Positions 17,589 through 25,638 of a stretch of 64,000 nucleotides of DNA are shown in pieces. Source of the DNA: Urechidicola sp. (GTDB taxonomy: Bacteria; Bacteroidota; Bacteroidia; Flavobacteriales; Flavobacteriaceae); contig JAQRMW010000041.1 in the NCBI GenBank assembly GCA_028599075.1, positions 29,732-93,731 of the forward strand, written 5' to 3'. Position numbers and translations under genes: made by a program. The notes under the pieces were generated by a model. It was not told the DNA's origin. It did no database searches and saw nothing but the letters and a program-made list of their open reading frames with translations. Position 1 is the first letter of the stretch. Every line of letters begins with the position of its first letter.

Positions 17589-18078
17589 TAGCTTCTTTAT
17601 CTTTTACAAATTTTATAGATGTTGTATTAACGCAATAACGCTGACCAGTAGTTTCTCTTGGTCCATCATCAAAGATATGACCTAGATGTCCGTCGCAGTT
17701 TTTACAGGTAATTTCTGTTCTTATCATTCCTGCAGATGTATCTCTGGTGAATTTAACTGTACCTTCAATGGCATCATCAAATGAAGGCCATCCGCAGTGA
17801 CTTTCATATTTACTGCCCGATTCAAATAATTGTGTGCCACATGCAGCACATTCGTAAGTTCCTTTTTCAAAATGTTGCGTGTAGCCTCCATTACTTGGGT
17901 GATCAGTACCCTTTTGTCTGAGTATGTAATATTGTCCTGGAGTCAGAATTTCTTTCCATTCTTTATCAGTTTTTTTCATAGTAGATTCTTTTGTAGTAGT
18001 GTTTGTTTTTTCTTGTTGAGCATTTGTAGTGCAACTTAATGTTGCTAAAGTTACGAATAGGAATATTATTTTTTTCAT
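17575..18078 (-). CDS. msrB: Peptide-methionine (R)-S-oxide reductase MsrB, lipoprotein form
   Basis: 167 residues. MKKIIFLFVTLATLSC is a lipoprotein signal (Cys16), so the enzyme is probably anchored in the envelope and repairs oxidised methionine in exported proteins. The MsrB domain covers about 38-160, with zinc cysteines CAAC and CKNC, SHCGWPSFDDAI, GHLGHIFDDGP, and the catalytic Cys in GQRYCVNTTSIKF. It starts an operon with the DinB-like gene, overlapping it by 14 nt. Confidence 0.93.
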   Translation of the reverse strand: MKKIIFLFVTLATLSCTTNAQQEKTNTTTKESTMKKTDKEWKEILTPGQYYILRQKGTDHPSNGGYTQHFEKGTYECAACGTQLFESGSKYESHCGWPSFDDAIEGTVKFTRDTSAGMIRTEITCKNCDGHLGHIFDDGPRETTGQRYCVNTTSIKFVKDKEANGNE

Positions 18079-18104
18079 TTTCTAGTTTTTTGTCAGGTTA
18101 AAAT

Positions 18105-18172
18105 TGTCTGTTCGAGCGTAGTCGAGAACTTTTTAATGCTAACTGGATCTTGATTGCGTTCTGCCTGATGTT
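18105..18172. repeat. Decayed two-armed palindrome, CGAGCGCAGTCGAGA family
   Basis: The left arm CTGTTCGAGCGTAGTCGAGA (about 18108-18128) is well preserved. The right arm, about 18148-18172, is an inverted copy with many substitutions (GATTGCGTTCTGCCTGATG). It lies between msrB and the divergent UMF1 gene. Confidence 0.55.
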
Positions 18173-18285
18173 GCTTTAATCAATTCTTATTTCGTTGACG
18201 TATTAGTTTATTAAATCTTACAATTGACATCTAAATATAATCTTAAAAATAACTATATTGAGCCTTCTTAAAATCAAACTTATTT

Positions 18286-19617
18286 ATGTTACAAAAAGGC
18301 AATAAAAAATTGATAGGTGCATGGGCATTTTATGATTGGGCAAATTCAGTTTATCCATTGGTTATTACTACAGCAGTATTTCCATTATTTTATGGAATGA
18401 TTACAGGAGGTAAAGATGCAACTGTACAGTTTTTAGGTACTGATTGGAATAATACGGTATTGTATTCATATACATTATCATTCTCTTTTCTAATCGTTGC
18501 GATTTTTTCTCCAATGCTTTCTAGTATAGCAGATTATATGGGGAATAAAAAGCGGTTTATGCAATTCTTCTGTTTTCTTGGTTCTTTTTCAGTGATGTCT
18601 CTTTACTTTTTTGATGGTATTGATAGACTTTGGGTTGGTATTGTATTTTCAATATTTGCAAGTATTGGTTTTTGGGGAAGTTTAGTTTTTTACAATGCAT
18701 ATTTGACTGAAGTTGCTCATCCAGAACAGCATGATAAAGTAAGTGCAAAAGGATTTATTCACGGATACATCGGTTCAGTTTTTTTACTGCTATTTATTTT
18801 AACTATGATTATGAAACCAGAGTGGTATGGTTTTATAGACCATCCTCTTAAAAGCGATGAAAGACCACCTATAAAAGTATTTCAGTATGCATTCGTTTTG
18901 GTTGGTGTTTGGTGGATAGGGTTTGCACAGTACACATTTTATCATTTACCAAATAATACATTTAAAAGAAAACCAAAGAAGGATTACATATTTAAGGGTT
19001 TTAGAGAACTAAGGAAAGTATTTAATGAAGTTGTAAAAAAACCAGTTATTTTTATTTTCTTACTTACGTTCTTTTTGATTAGTGCAGGGATACAAACTAT
19101 AATTGTTTTGGCTGCCAAGTTTGGTGACGAAGAGCTAGGACTTCCTACAACTAATTTAATTATCACAATTTTATTGATACAACTTGTAGCAATTGTTGGT
19201 GCATATATGTTCGCAAGAATTTCCGGGAAATTAGGAAATATTATGACATTAAAAATAACAATATTCATTTGGGTGTTAGTGTGTTTTGCAGCGTATCTTC
19301 TTCCTGGAGAAAGCCCAAATGTAGACAACTATTTTTATGCTTTAGGCGGTGTTTTAGGTTTAGTACTTGGAGCTACACAAACACTAGCCCGCTCGACATA
19401 TTCAAAATTAATACCTGAAGATACTTTTGATAATGCAACCTATTTTAGTTTTTTTGATGTTACAGAAAAAATAGCCATTGTTATTGGAACTCTTTCTTTT
19501 GGATTGGCATTGTCAATAACAGGTTCAATGCGAACCTCTGTATTAGTATTGATGTTTTTCTTTATTGCCGGATTTATCGTTTTAAGCTTTATGAAAAAGA
19601 CTAAGCATGTCAAATAA
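18286..19617 (+). CDS. UMF1-family (Atg22-like) MFS transporter
   Basis: 443 residues with about 11-12 hydrophobic segments. The N-terminal GAWAFYDWANSVYPLVITTAVFPLFYG is the signature of the UMF1/Atg22 group of the major facilitator superfamily; GATQTLARSTYSKLIPE later in the protein is a second conserved block. It is an inner-membrane transporter of unknown substrate; amino-acid or metabolite export is a guess from yeast Atg22. Its last 11 nt overlap the start of the L-2-hydroxyglutarate oxidase gene, so the two are translated together. Confidence 0.85.
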   Translation: MLQKGNKKLIGAWAFYDWANSVYPLVITTAVFPLFYGMITGGKDATVQFLGTDWNNTVLYSYTLSFSFLIVAIFSPMLSSIADYMGNKKRFMQFFCFLGSFSVMSLYFFDGIDRLWVGIVFSIFASIGFWGSLVFYNAYLTEVAHPEQHDKVSAKGFIHGYIGSVFLLLFILTMIMKPEWYGFIDHPLKSDERPPIKVFQYAFVLVGVWWIGFAQYTFYHLPNNTFKRKPKKDYIFKGFRELRKVFNEVVKKPVIFIFLLTFFLISAGIQTIIVLAAKFGDEELGLPTTNLIITILLIQLVAIVGAYMFARISGKLGNIMTLKITIFIWVLVCFAAYLLPGESPNVDNYFYALGGVLGLVLGATQTLARSTYSKLIPEDTFDNATYFSFFDVTEKIAIVIGTLSFGLALSITGSMRTSVLVLMFFFIAGFIVLSFMKKTKHVK

Positions 19618-20791
19618 ATTTGATTTCATCATAGTTGGTGGTGGTATAGTAGGATTGGCGACAGCCTATAAATTACAATTAAAACACCCCAACAAGTCAA
19701 TTGCAATTCTCGAAAAAGAGGATGCCATTGGCAAACATCAAACAGGGAGGAATTCTGGTGTGATTCATTCTGGTATATACTATGCACCAAATTCTTACAA
19801 AGCTGAAAATTGTAGAAATGGAAGAGAACAATTGGTTGCTTTTGCCGAAAAACATCAAGTAAGATATGATGCCTGTGGAAAAATTATAGTGGCAGTTACT
19901 AAAGATGATGTTACTGTATTAGAATCCATCTATCAAAAAGGAATTGAAAATAAAACTCCCGGAATTAAATTCTTAACGGCAAAAGAAATCAAAGAGAAAG
20001 AACCTTTTATTGAAGGACTCAAAGCTATTTTTGTTCCATCAGCAGGAATTATAGATTATGTAGAAGTTGGGCAAAAGTTTGTTGAGTTGATAGAACAGAT
20101 ACAACCGAAAAGCAAGTTGATTACTTCGTGTAAAGTCACCAAAGTTTATGATGATGTATTGGAAACAACAAAGGGTGAATTTACATCGAACCAATTTATT
20201 TTTTGTACAGGGCTATTTGCAGATAGAATAGCCAAAAAAGATGCTATTAAAGTTGATTTGCAAATTGTAGGCTTTAGAGGTGATTATTACAAACTGAAAG
20301 AAAATGCAAAACACAAGATTAACAATTTAGTATATCCAACTCCTGATATCAACTTTCCGTTTTTAGGAGTTCATTTTACCCCCATGATTAATGGCGATGT
20401 GGAATGCGGCCCAAATGCAGTATTTTCTTTTAAACGCGAAGGTTATAAAAATACAAGTTTTAGTTTAAGAGATACAATACAAGCATTGACATTTATAGGA
20501 ACACTAAAATTATTTAGTAGGAATTGGCGCAAAGGTTTGGATGAGTACAAACGCGCTTTTTCAAAACATTTGTTTGTAAAAGAGTTACAAAAAATGATGC
20601 CATCCATAACAAAAGACGATGTAGAATATGCAAGAGCAGGTGTTAGAGCACAAGCTTTAGACAGTCAAGGTAATTTAATTGATGATTTTAAAATTGAAAC
20701 TCATAATGGGCATGTTCATGTGTTAAATGCGCCATCTCCAGCAGCCACATCTTGTATGGCAATTGCAGATGAAATTGTCAGTACTATTTAA
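19607..20791 (+). CDS. lhgO: L-2-hydroxyglutarate oxidase/dehydrogenase
   Basis: 394 residues, FAD-dependent DAO-family oxidoreductase; oxidises L-2-hydroxyglutarate to 2-oxoglutarate. The dinucleotide-binding motif is FIIVGGGIVGLATAY (7-21). GRNSGVIHSGIYYAPNSYKAENCRNG is the characteristic LhgO segment, and ARAGVRAQALD with SPAATSCMAIADEI lies near the C-terminus. It overlaps the UMF1 transporter gene by 11 nt; a link between transporter and a 2-hydroxy acid is possible but not shown. Confidence 0.9.
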   Translation: MSNKFDFIIVGGGIVGLATAYKLQLKHPNKSIAILEKEDAIGKHQTGRNSGVIHSGIYYAPNSYKAENCRNGREQLVAFAEKHQVRYDACGKIIVAVTKDDVTVLESIYQKGIENKTPGIKFLTAKEIKEKEPFIEGLKAIFVPSAGIIDYVEVGQKFVELIEQIQPKSKLITSCKVTKVYDDVLETTKGEFTSNQFIFCTGLFADRIAKKDAIKVDLQIVGFRGDYYKLKENAKHKINNLVYPTPDINFPFLGVHFTPMINGDVECGPNAVFSFKREGYKNTSFSLRDTIQALTFIGTLKLFSRNWRKGLDEYKRAFSKHLFVKELQKMMPSITKDDVEYARAGVRAQALDSQGNLIDDFKIETHNGHVHVLNAPSPAATSCMAIADEIVSTI

Positions 20792-20824
20792 AAAAAACTT
20801 TATATTTATATCAAATTTTAAAAG

Positions 20825-21421
20825 ATGAAAAATTTAAAAATTACACTAGCAATTATATTATTTGGAGCTTGTATTAGTTTATCAGCTCAAACAGAAACAT
20901 TGTATTTTGATGTTATACATAGCGGAGAATCTATTGGAACATTAAAGGCTGAAAAGACTGTTGAAGGAAATAAAACACATTATAAAAGTTATACTGATAT
21001 TGAGTTTCATATGTTCATGACAATTAAGATAGAATATACTTATAATGTTACTTATATTGATGATAATTTGAATCATGCTAAGGTGCACATCATGTTAAAA
21101 GGACATGAAAAAACCAATGTTAGAACAGAGAAAATGCCAAAAGGTTATGCTTATTTTTCTGATGAGAAGTTGGATAAAGAATTTGTTGAAGAGATAAAGC
21201 ACAGCATTGAAAAAATGTTTTTTTATGAGCCTACGGATGTGACAAAAGTATACGCCGAAGAGCATGGAGAGTTTCATGAACTTAAAAAAAATGGTCCACA
21301 TACTTATTTAAAAACTACACCGAATGGGCATAAAAGCACCTATTATTATAAAGATGGTAAATTACAAAAATCTGATATTGATGCCGGTGTAATTAAGTTT
21401 TCGATCATTAGAAAAAATTAA
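20825..21421 (+). CDS. Secreted DUF6134-like protein
   Basis: 198 residues with a signal peptide (MKNLKITLAIILFGACISLSAQ). The rest is mainly beta strand (TETLYFDVIHSGESIGTLKAEKTVEG, TIKIEYTYNVTYIDD, STYYYKDGKLQ) and resembles DUF6134. Function unknown. It ends 4 nt inside the convergent DUF4421 gene. Confidence 0.7.
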   Translation: MKNLKITLAIILFGACISLSAQTETLYFDVIHSGESIGTLKAEKTVEGNKTHYKSYTDIEFHMFMTIKIEYTYNVTYIDDNLNHAKVHIMLKGHEKTNVRTEKMPKGYAYFSDEKLDKEFVEEIKHSIEKMFFYEPTDVTKVYAEEHGEFHELKKNGPHTYLKTTPNGHKSTYYYKDGKLQKSDIDAGVIKFSIIRKN

Positions 21422-22482
21422 TCGTTTTTCAGTATTGGTATTCTCTCTTCTAAACCATCTATTGGTTTTGTAATCTGTTTAGGTGCTCTAAACCGGTAAC
21501 CGAAAAACACAAAGAAAGAGTCTTTAGAAGAGTCAAATTGAATTTTATCTTCATTTGCTTTTTCATTGGTATTTCTTTTAGAGAGAGATACACCAAAAAA
21601 GAACTTTTCAGAATTGTATCCTATTCCAACTCCTCCATGTCCTGATAACACTAAATTTTGTGATTTAGAATTTGTAGAGTTAGCATCAGAATATTGTGTA
21701 GAATTATTAAAATCCATTCCAATCCCTGGAATTATAAAGGCATTTGCATACCATTTTTTATAAACAAAAGTATAGTAATACCCTAAGTTTAAGGCAAGGG
21801 CAACTCCAGAAGATTTTAAATAATTTGATCTTGTAACTTCATCACCATCTTTATTAATGTACTTGTCTAAACCATCAAAACTATAATACCAATAGCTAAT
21901 TTCTGGTATAAAACTTCCAGCACTTTTTAACTGTATTTCTGTTTGCGAAATGGTTGATCGCACAGAATAGTTATCGTTAAATTTGTAGGCAGAACTTCCT
22001 GAAAAAACATTGGTTGTTAAATCTGGAAACTGAATGTGATTTGAATTAGCCGCTATATCTTCACCAATACTTTGATTACTTATATAATATCCTTTAATGC
22101 GATTGTACTCAAAACGATGTGACCATTTATCAAATAATAAATTAAATTTTATTCTAAATGATTTAGGGTCGCCTTTTTCTTCTTTACTTTTTCCACTAAC
22201 CTTGGGTCTAATGCCTATTCTTACCGAAGCGAATTTATAACTCAAAACAACTCCGTATCTGAATCCTAAATTGGGTTCAATTTCAACGGATTGAATGTTA
22301 AAGGGGATTTTAAAACTTTGAATATCATTACTAAACTCTGCCTTTACATTAAATTGATTGGTATAATCCTTTATATATAAATCACTTTTGCTTTTAGCGA
22401 TTGTATCATTTTTTGATTTTTTTTCTTGGGTAAATACAATAGAAGGAATCAAAAATAGCAAAAGAAAATAGCAACGATTCAT
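21418..22482 (-). CDS. DUF4421 outer-membrane beta-barrel protein
   Basis: 354 residues. Signal peptide MNRCYFLLLFLIPSIVFTQ, a short linker rich in K, D and S, then a series of amphipathic strands (GFRYGVVLSYKFASVRIGIRPKV, WSHRFEYNRIKGYYI, GVALALNLGYYYTFVYKKWYANAFIIPGIGM, FFVFFGYRFRAPK). The pattern fits DUF4421. Function unknown. Convergent with the DUF6134 gene, overlapping by 4 nt. Confidence 0.8.
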   Translation of the reverse strand: MNRCYFLLLFLIPSIVFTQEKKSKNDTIAKSKSDLYIKDYTNQFNVKAEFSNDIQSFKIPFNIQSVEIEPNLGFRYGVVLSYKFASVRIGIRPKVSGKSKEEKGDPKSFRIKFNLLFDKWSHRFEYNRIKGYYISNQSIGEDIAANSNHIQFPDLTTNVFSGSSAYKFNDNYSVRSTISQTEIQLKSAGSFIPEISYWYYSFDGLDKYINKDGDEVTRSNYLKSSGVALALNLGYYYTFVYKKWYANAFIIPGIGMDFNNSTQYSDANSTNSKSQNLVLSGHGGVGIGYNSEKFFFGVSLSKRNTNEKANEDKIQFDSSKDSFFVFFGYRFRAPKQITKPIDGLEERIPILKND

Positions 22483-22580
22483 AAAATGTTTTTTGTAATG
22501 TAAAAATACACAATCAATTAAAATTTAAAGAATATTGTTAGCCTATAATTTAAATTTTTAATTGTTTGAAGAATTTGATT

Positions 22581-22708
22581 TTAATCCATTTTTAAAACCT
22601 CACCATCCATTGGAATTTCAACTTTTTCTGACAAGTCATTTTTTTTTCTAACTCTTTTCGTAATTCAATTCTAGTAGCTGGGCAATGATTAACAGCTTCT
22701 AAATGATT
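22581..22708 (-). pseudogene. Possible remnant of a coding sequence with a frame break at a poly-A run
   Basis: On the minus strand about 23 codons read NHLEAVNHCPATRIELRKEL and on to EKK, then the frame shifts at a run of nine As (22639-22647), after which NDLSEKVEIPMDGEVLKMD and a stop follow. A stop lies just upstream of the first part. The combined peptide looks like a protein C-terminus rather than random sequence, but the family is not recognised. Confidence 0.3.
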
Positions 22709-22727
22709 AGCTTAACCATTACTGATT

Positions 22728-23615
22728 TTAATTTAAACATCTCCCTTCGGTATATCTATCAGGGAATATAGCTTTCAATGTTGCATTCAGTTTTTTCCAA
22801 TCCATATGCATTCTTTCTGCCTGCTCTTCAGTCAAAATCTCACCGTCATTATCAATTTTTCTATCTTCTATTACTTTGGTGTAGTGAAAAATTGTCATGT
22901 CAATCCCACTATTTTTAAACTGTTGCTCTAGATTATATACGTTCTTTTCTGAGTCGTCCACAAAAATAATTGATTCAAAATTTTGACCTGTTTTTTGTAA
23001 TATATGCTGCAACATTTCGCCTTTATTCATACCCGAAGTCATCATTATACCTTGCATATAACTCATTTCATTTTTTAGATAATACCTATAGTTAGGAAGG
23101 TTTTCACCATCAGGTCTAAGTGCTGTTTTAGTAAAATCAATTTCTCTTCTGCTTAGTTCTCTTTCAGTTGCAGCTCTATATTTAGGGCTTCGAGATGTTA
23201 ATGCAAAAACAGGAATTTCTTTTTCTTGCCAGTTATTAATTAAAGTTGGGAGAATACTATCAGTTAGTTCTGTTGTTCCCAACTCATAAAGTAGCCCAAT
23301 AGAATCTTCAAATAGGCAATCAACTATTTGCTCATCGGTTGGTTTTACATTTAATTTTCCGCGTTGCCACTGATACCAAATATCGCCACCTAAATCGGTT
23401 GAACTGGTTAAAATTGTATTGTCTATATCTAAAACGACAAGAATGTTTGAGCTGTTTTTTTGATTTAATAATTCATTAACTAGACTATCAACTTTTTGAA
23501 AGTTGGTTGTCGTAACAACTTTAACTTCTCCATTATTACTATTAATGAAAGCAAAATTTAATGCAATTGCTAGAATTAAGATTGGGAGTAGTTTAATGAT
23601 TTTATATTTTTTCAT
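22728..23615 (-). CDS. HAD-superfamily DUF2608 phosphatase-like protein, exported
   Basis: 295 residues. The N-terminal hydrophobic segment (about 9-25) is a signal peptide or anchor. HAD motifs: VVLDIDNTILTSS (nucleophile Asp and acid Asp, about 62-64), FALTSRSPKYR (motif II Ser/Thr), a conserved Lys (MNKGEMLQHIL), and FVDDSEKNVYNL (motif IV acids). This arrangement fits DUF2608, acid-phosphatase-like proteins of uncertain substrate. It is a single gene between a repeat and a short coding remnant. Confidence 0.8.
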   Translation of the reverse strand: MKKYKIIKLLPILILAIALNFAFINSNNGEVKVVTTTNFQKVDSLVNELLNQKNSSNILVVLDIDNTILTSSTDLGGDIWYQWQRGKLNVKPTDEQIVDCLFEDSIGLLYELGTTELTDSILPTLINNWQEKEIPVFALTSRSPKYRAATERELSRREIDFTKTALRPDGENLPNYRYYLKNEMSYMQGIMMTSGMNKGEMLQHILQKTGQNFESIIFVDDSEKNVYNLEQQFKNSGIDMTIFHYTKVIEDRKIDNDGEILTEEQAERMHMDWKKLNATLKAIFPDRYTEGRCLN

Positions 23616-23692
23616 GCTTTTGGGTTTTGTACTTAAGTAATAATAATTGTTATTAATGCGTTGTGAATTTTGGAGTGAAATAAATTATTGTT

Positions 23693-23810
23693 CGTCAGTT
23701 CGAGTGATTTTTCTTAATAAAATAAAGAAAAATTGTATCGAGAGCAGATAAAACACGATTCTCGATATAAATTTCACTTACTATCGTCGTGAAATTCACT
23801 CAAATTAACG
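23693..23810. repeat. Two-armed palindromic element, TTCGAGTG...TATCGAGA family, empty copy
   Basis: The left arm runs from CGTCAGTTCGAGTGATTTTT to TTGTATCGAGAG, with an internal hairpin (ATTTTTCTT / AAGAAAAAT). The right arm is inverted and partly decayed (TTCTCGATATAAATTTC to TCACTCAAATTAACG). The arms meet with about 15 bp between them. The same element with a gene between its arms is at 32001-32408. Confidence 0.8.
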
Positions 23811-23891
23811 ATTTTTATCAGAATGCATAACGGGTGTATTTAGTTTTTGTTTATTGATTTTAACTTTTTCAAAATCCTCTTTTGTCAATTC

Positions 23892-24401
23892 CTATCTATT
23901 TACCTCTTGTTCAAAATTAAGCGAACCAGGAATTGTTTTGTGTTTTTTAATAAATTTAAATCCAACCTTTTCTAAGGTCTTGTTTGGAGCTGGGTTTAAA
24001 GCATAGGGTTCGCAAATTAATCGTTTAAGTTTTAAATTTTCAAAAAATAGTGGTAACGATTTCTTAACTAATTCGGTGCCGATTCCTTTTTTTCTGTTTA
24101 CCGAGTTCCATAAATGTAAATGCATTGTAGCTTGTTTGCCGTATTCAATTCCGTTTACATTTGTATGCCCTATTTGCTTTTTGTTAAGCTCCCAAATAAG
24201 TGCATAAGATTTTTTATCAGTAATTGAATTGTTTATCTGTTGAGTTAGCATTTTTTTCAACTCATTTCTAGTAGGCAACTTATTTAAGTCAACACCCATT
24301 TGCACTAAAAAGTCAGGGTCAGACTTAAGCCAATAATCTGCAATTAAATCAACATCACATAATTGAGCCTCTCTAACTGATATGTCAAATTTATCTTTCA
24401 T
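23892..24401 (-). CDS. GNAT-family N-acetyltransferase
   Basis: 169 residues. The GNAT core is visible: MHLHLWNSVNRKKGIGTELVKKSLPLFF contains the R/K-x-x-G-x-G acetyl-CoA-binding turn (RKKGIGTEL), followed by LKRLICEPYALNPAPNKTLEKVGFKFIKK. Acceptor unknown. It overlaps the preceding acetyltransferase gene by 4 nt (ATGA), so the two are translated together. Confidence 0.8.
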   Translation of the reverse strand: MKDKFDISVREAQLCDVDLIADYWLKSDPDFLVQMGVDLNKLPTRNELKKMLTQQINNSITDKKSYALIWELNKKQIGHTNVNGIEYGKQATMHLHLWNSVNRKKGIGTELVKKSLPLFFENLKLKRLICEPYALNPAPNKTLEKVGFKFIKKHKTIPGSLNFEQEVNR

Positions 24402-24913
24402 TTATTTAGTGAATATAATTTTGCTAATTGTTTATCTTCTAGAATGTCTTTTTCATATTTAAAATTGAGTTTTTCTAGAACCCGAATCGAACTACTATTT
24501 TCTGGAAGTACCATGGCAATTATTTTAGTTAATTCTAAAGTATTAAACCCAAAATTTACACAAGCTCTTGCAGCTTCAGTTGCAATTCCTTTTCCCCAAT
24601 GTTCTTTTATAAATCGGTATCCAAGGTCAACCTCACCCATATCCTCTAGGTATTTTAAACCCACAAACCCAATGAATTTATTTTCGCCTTTCAATTCAAC
24701 CACAAGTCTTCCAAAACCATACTTTTTGTAACCTCCAAGTACATCTTGAGTTATTCTTCTTTCAATTTCTTTTTTAGATACAGCACCGCCATCACCAGTG
24801 TATTTACTTACTTCAGTATCTAAATTCATAGCATAAGCAGGTGCAATATCATTCATAGTAAATGGACGAATTAAAAGTCTTTCGGTTTCTATGATTAAAT
24901 TTGAGTTTTGCAT
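24398..24913 (-). CDS. GNAT-family N-acetyltransferase, RimJ/RimL-like
   Basis: 171 residues from the ATG at 24913 (MQNSNLIIETERLLIRPFTMND), which gives the usual IETERLLIRPF start; the frame is open a further 26 codons inside the TPR gene. The acetyl-CoA motif is HWGKGIATEAARACVNFGF, followed by IIAMVLPENSSSIRVLEKLNFKYE. RimJ/RimL-like enzymes acetylate protein N-termini or small molecules; the target is unknown. The start lies 65 nt inside the upstream TPR lipoprotein gene. Confidence 0.82.
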   Translation of the reverse strand: MQNSNLIIETERLLIRPFTMNDIAPAYAMNLDTEVSKYTGDGGAVSKKEIERRITQDVLGGYKKYGFGRLVVELKGENKFIGFVGLKYLEDMGEVDLGYRFIKEHWGKGIATEAARACVNFGFNTLELTKIIAMVLPENSSSIRVLEKLNFKYEKDILEDKQLAKLYSLNK

Positions 24914-25595
24914 CTGTCCCGCCAGTTCTGATTTTTTCTTTAGCTGTTGAAATACCGTTTTCCAATGATAATTTAAAGTATCGACAAGCATTCAAACTGT
25001 CATTCATTTTTAAGTAGGATTCACCAATATAAAAATATGCATCTCCAACCATTTGGCCTGTTTCAATTAATTTTTTTAAATCTAAAATTGCTTTTTCAAA
25101 TTCATTATTATGAATAAACGCTGTCCCTCTTTCAAATAACACTTCATATTCTTCAACACGATATTGGTAATCTTTATCAAAATCTTCTATTAATTCTATT
25201 CTTGTATTAATTTTTCCAGATTTAATTAATTCTTTTGAATTAAGTGCTTTTGAATAGTATGAAATTGATGAATTGAAATCATTTAAATTTTCATAATTAT
25301 TTCCAATATTCATTAATGCTAGTAAATTATCAGAATCGAATTTTAAAATTTTTTTATAATCCTCAATTGCACCCTTAAAATCTCCAAGTGTTGATTTGTC
25401 AGCTCCTCGATTTATTAATGAAGGTCTAAAGTGAGGATTTCTAGCTAATATTTTGTTGTGTATTGCTATTGCTTTCTTATATTCTCCTTTTTCTTCTAGT
25501 TCATATGCTTGAGAATATAGCTCTTCATAAGAATTGAAATTACAACTTACTAAAGCGAGAAAAAGAATTGATATGATTGTTTTAGTTTTTACCAA
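24849..25595 (-). CDS. TPR-repeat lipoprotein
   Basis: 248 residues. The only usable start is TTG at 25595, because a stop lies three codons upstream. KTIISILFLALVSC is a lipoprotein signal with lipobox L-V-S-C (Cys18). Three to four tetratricopeptide repeats follow (EKGEYKKAIAIHNKILARNP, LGDFKGAIEDYKKILKFD, LNDFNSSISYYSKALNS). The last about 22 residues (RTGGTDAKLKFNHRNRK and onward) are unlike TPR sequence and lie in the overlap with the acetyltransferase gene, so the original stop may have been lost. It probably scaffolds envelope proteins. Confidence 0.72.
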   Translation of the reverse strand: MVKTKTIISILFLALVSCNFNSYEELYSQAYELEEKGEYKKAIAIHNKILARNPHFRPSLINRGADKSTLGDFKGAIEDYKKILKFDSDNLLALMNIGNNYENLNDFNSSISYYSKALNSKELIKSGKINTRIELIEDFDKDYQYRVEEYEVLFERGTAFIHNNEFEKAILDLKKLIETGQMVGDAYFYIGESYLKMNDSLNACRYFKLSLENGISTAKEKIRTGGTDAKLKFNHRNRKTFNSSIYYE

Positions 25596-25638
25596 TATTA
25601 ATTACATTTTAACGCATACAATTTACATCATTCTTAGT

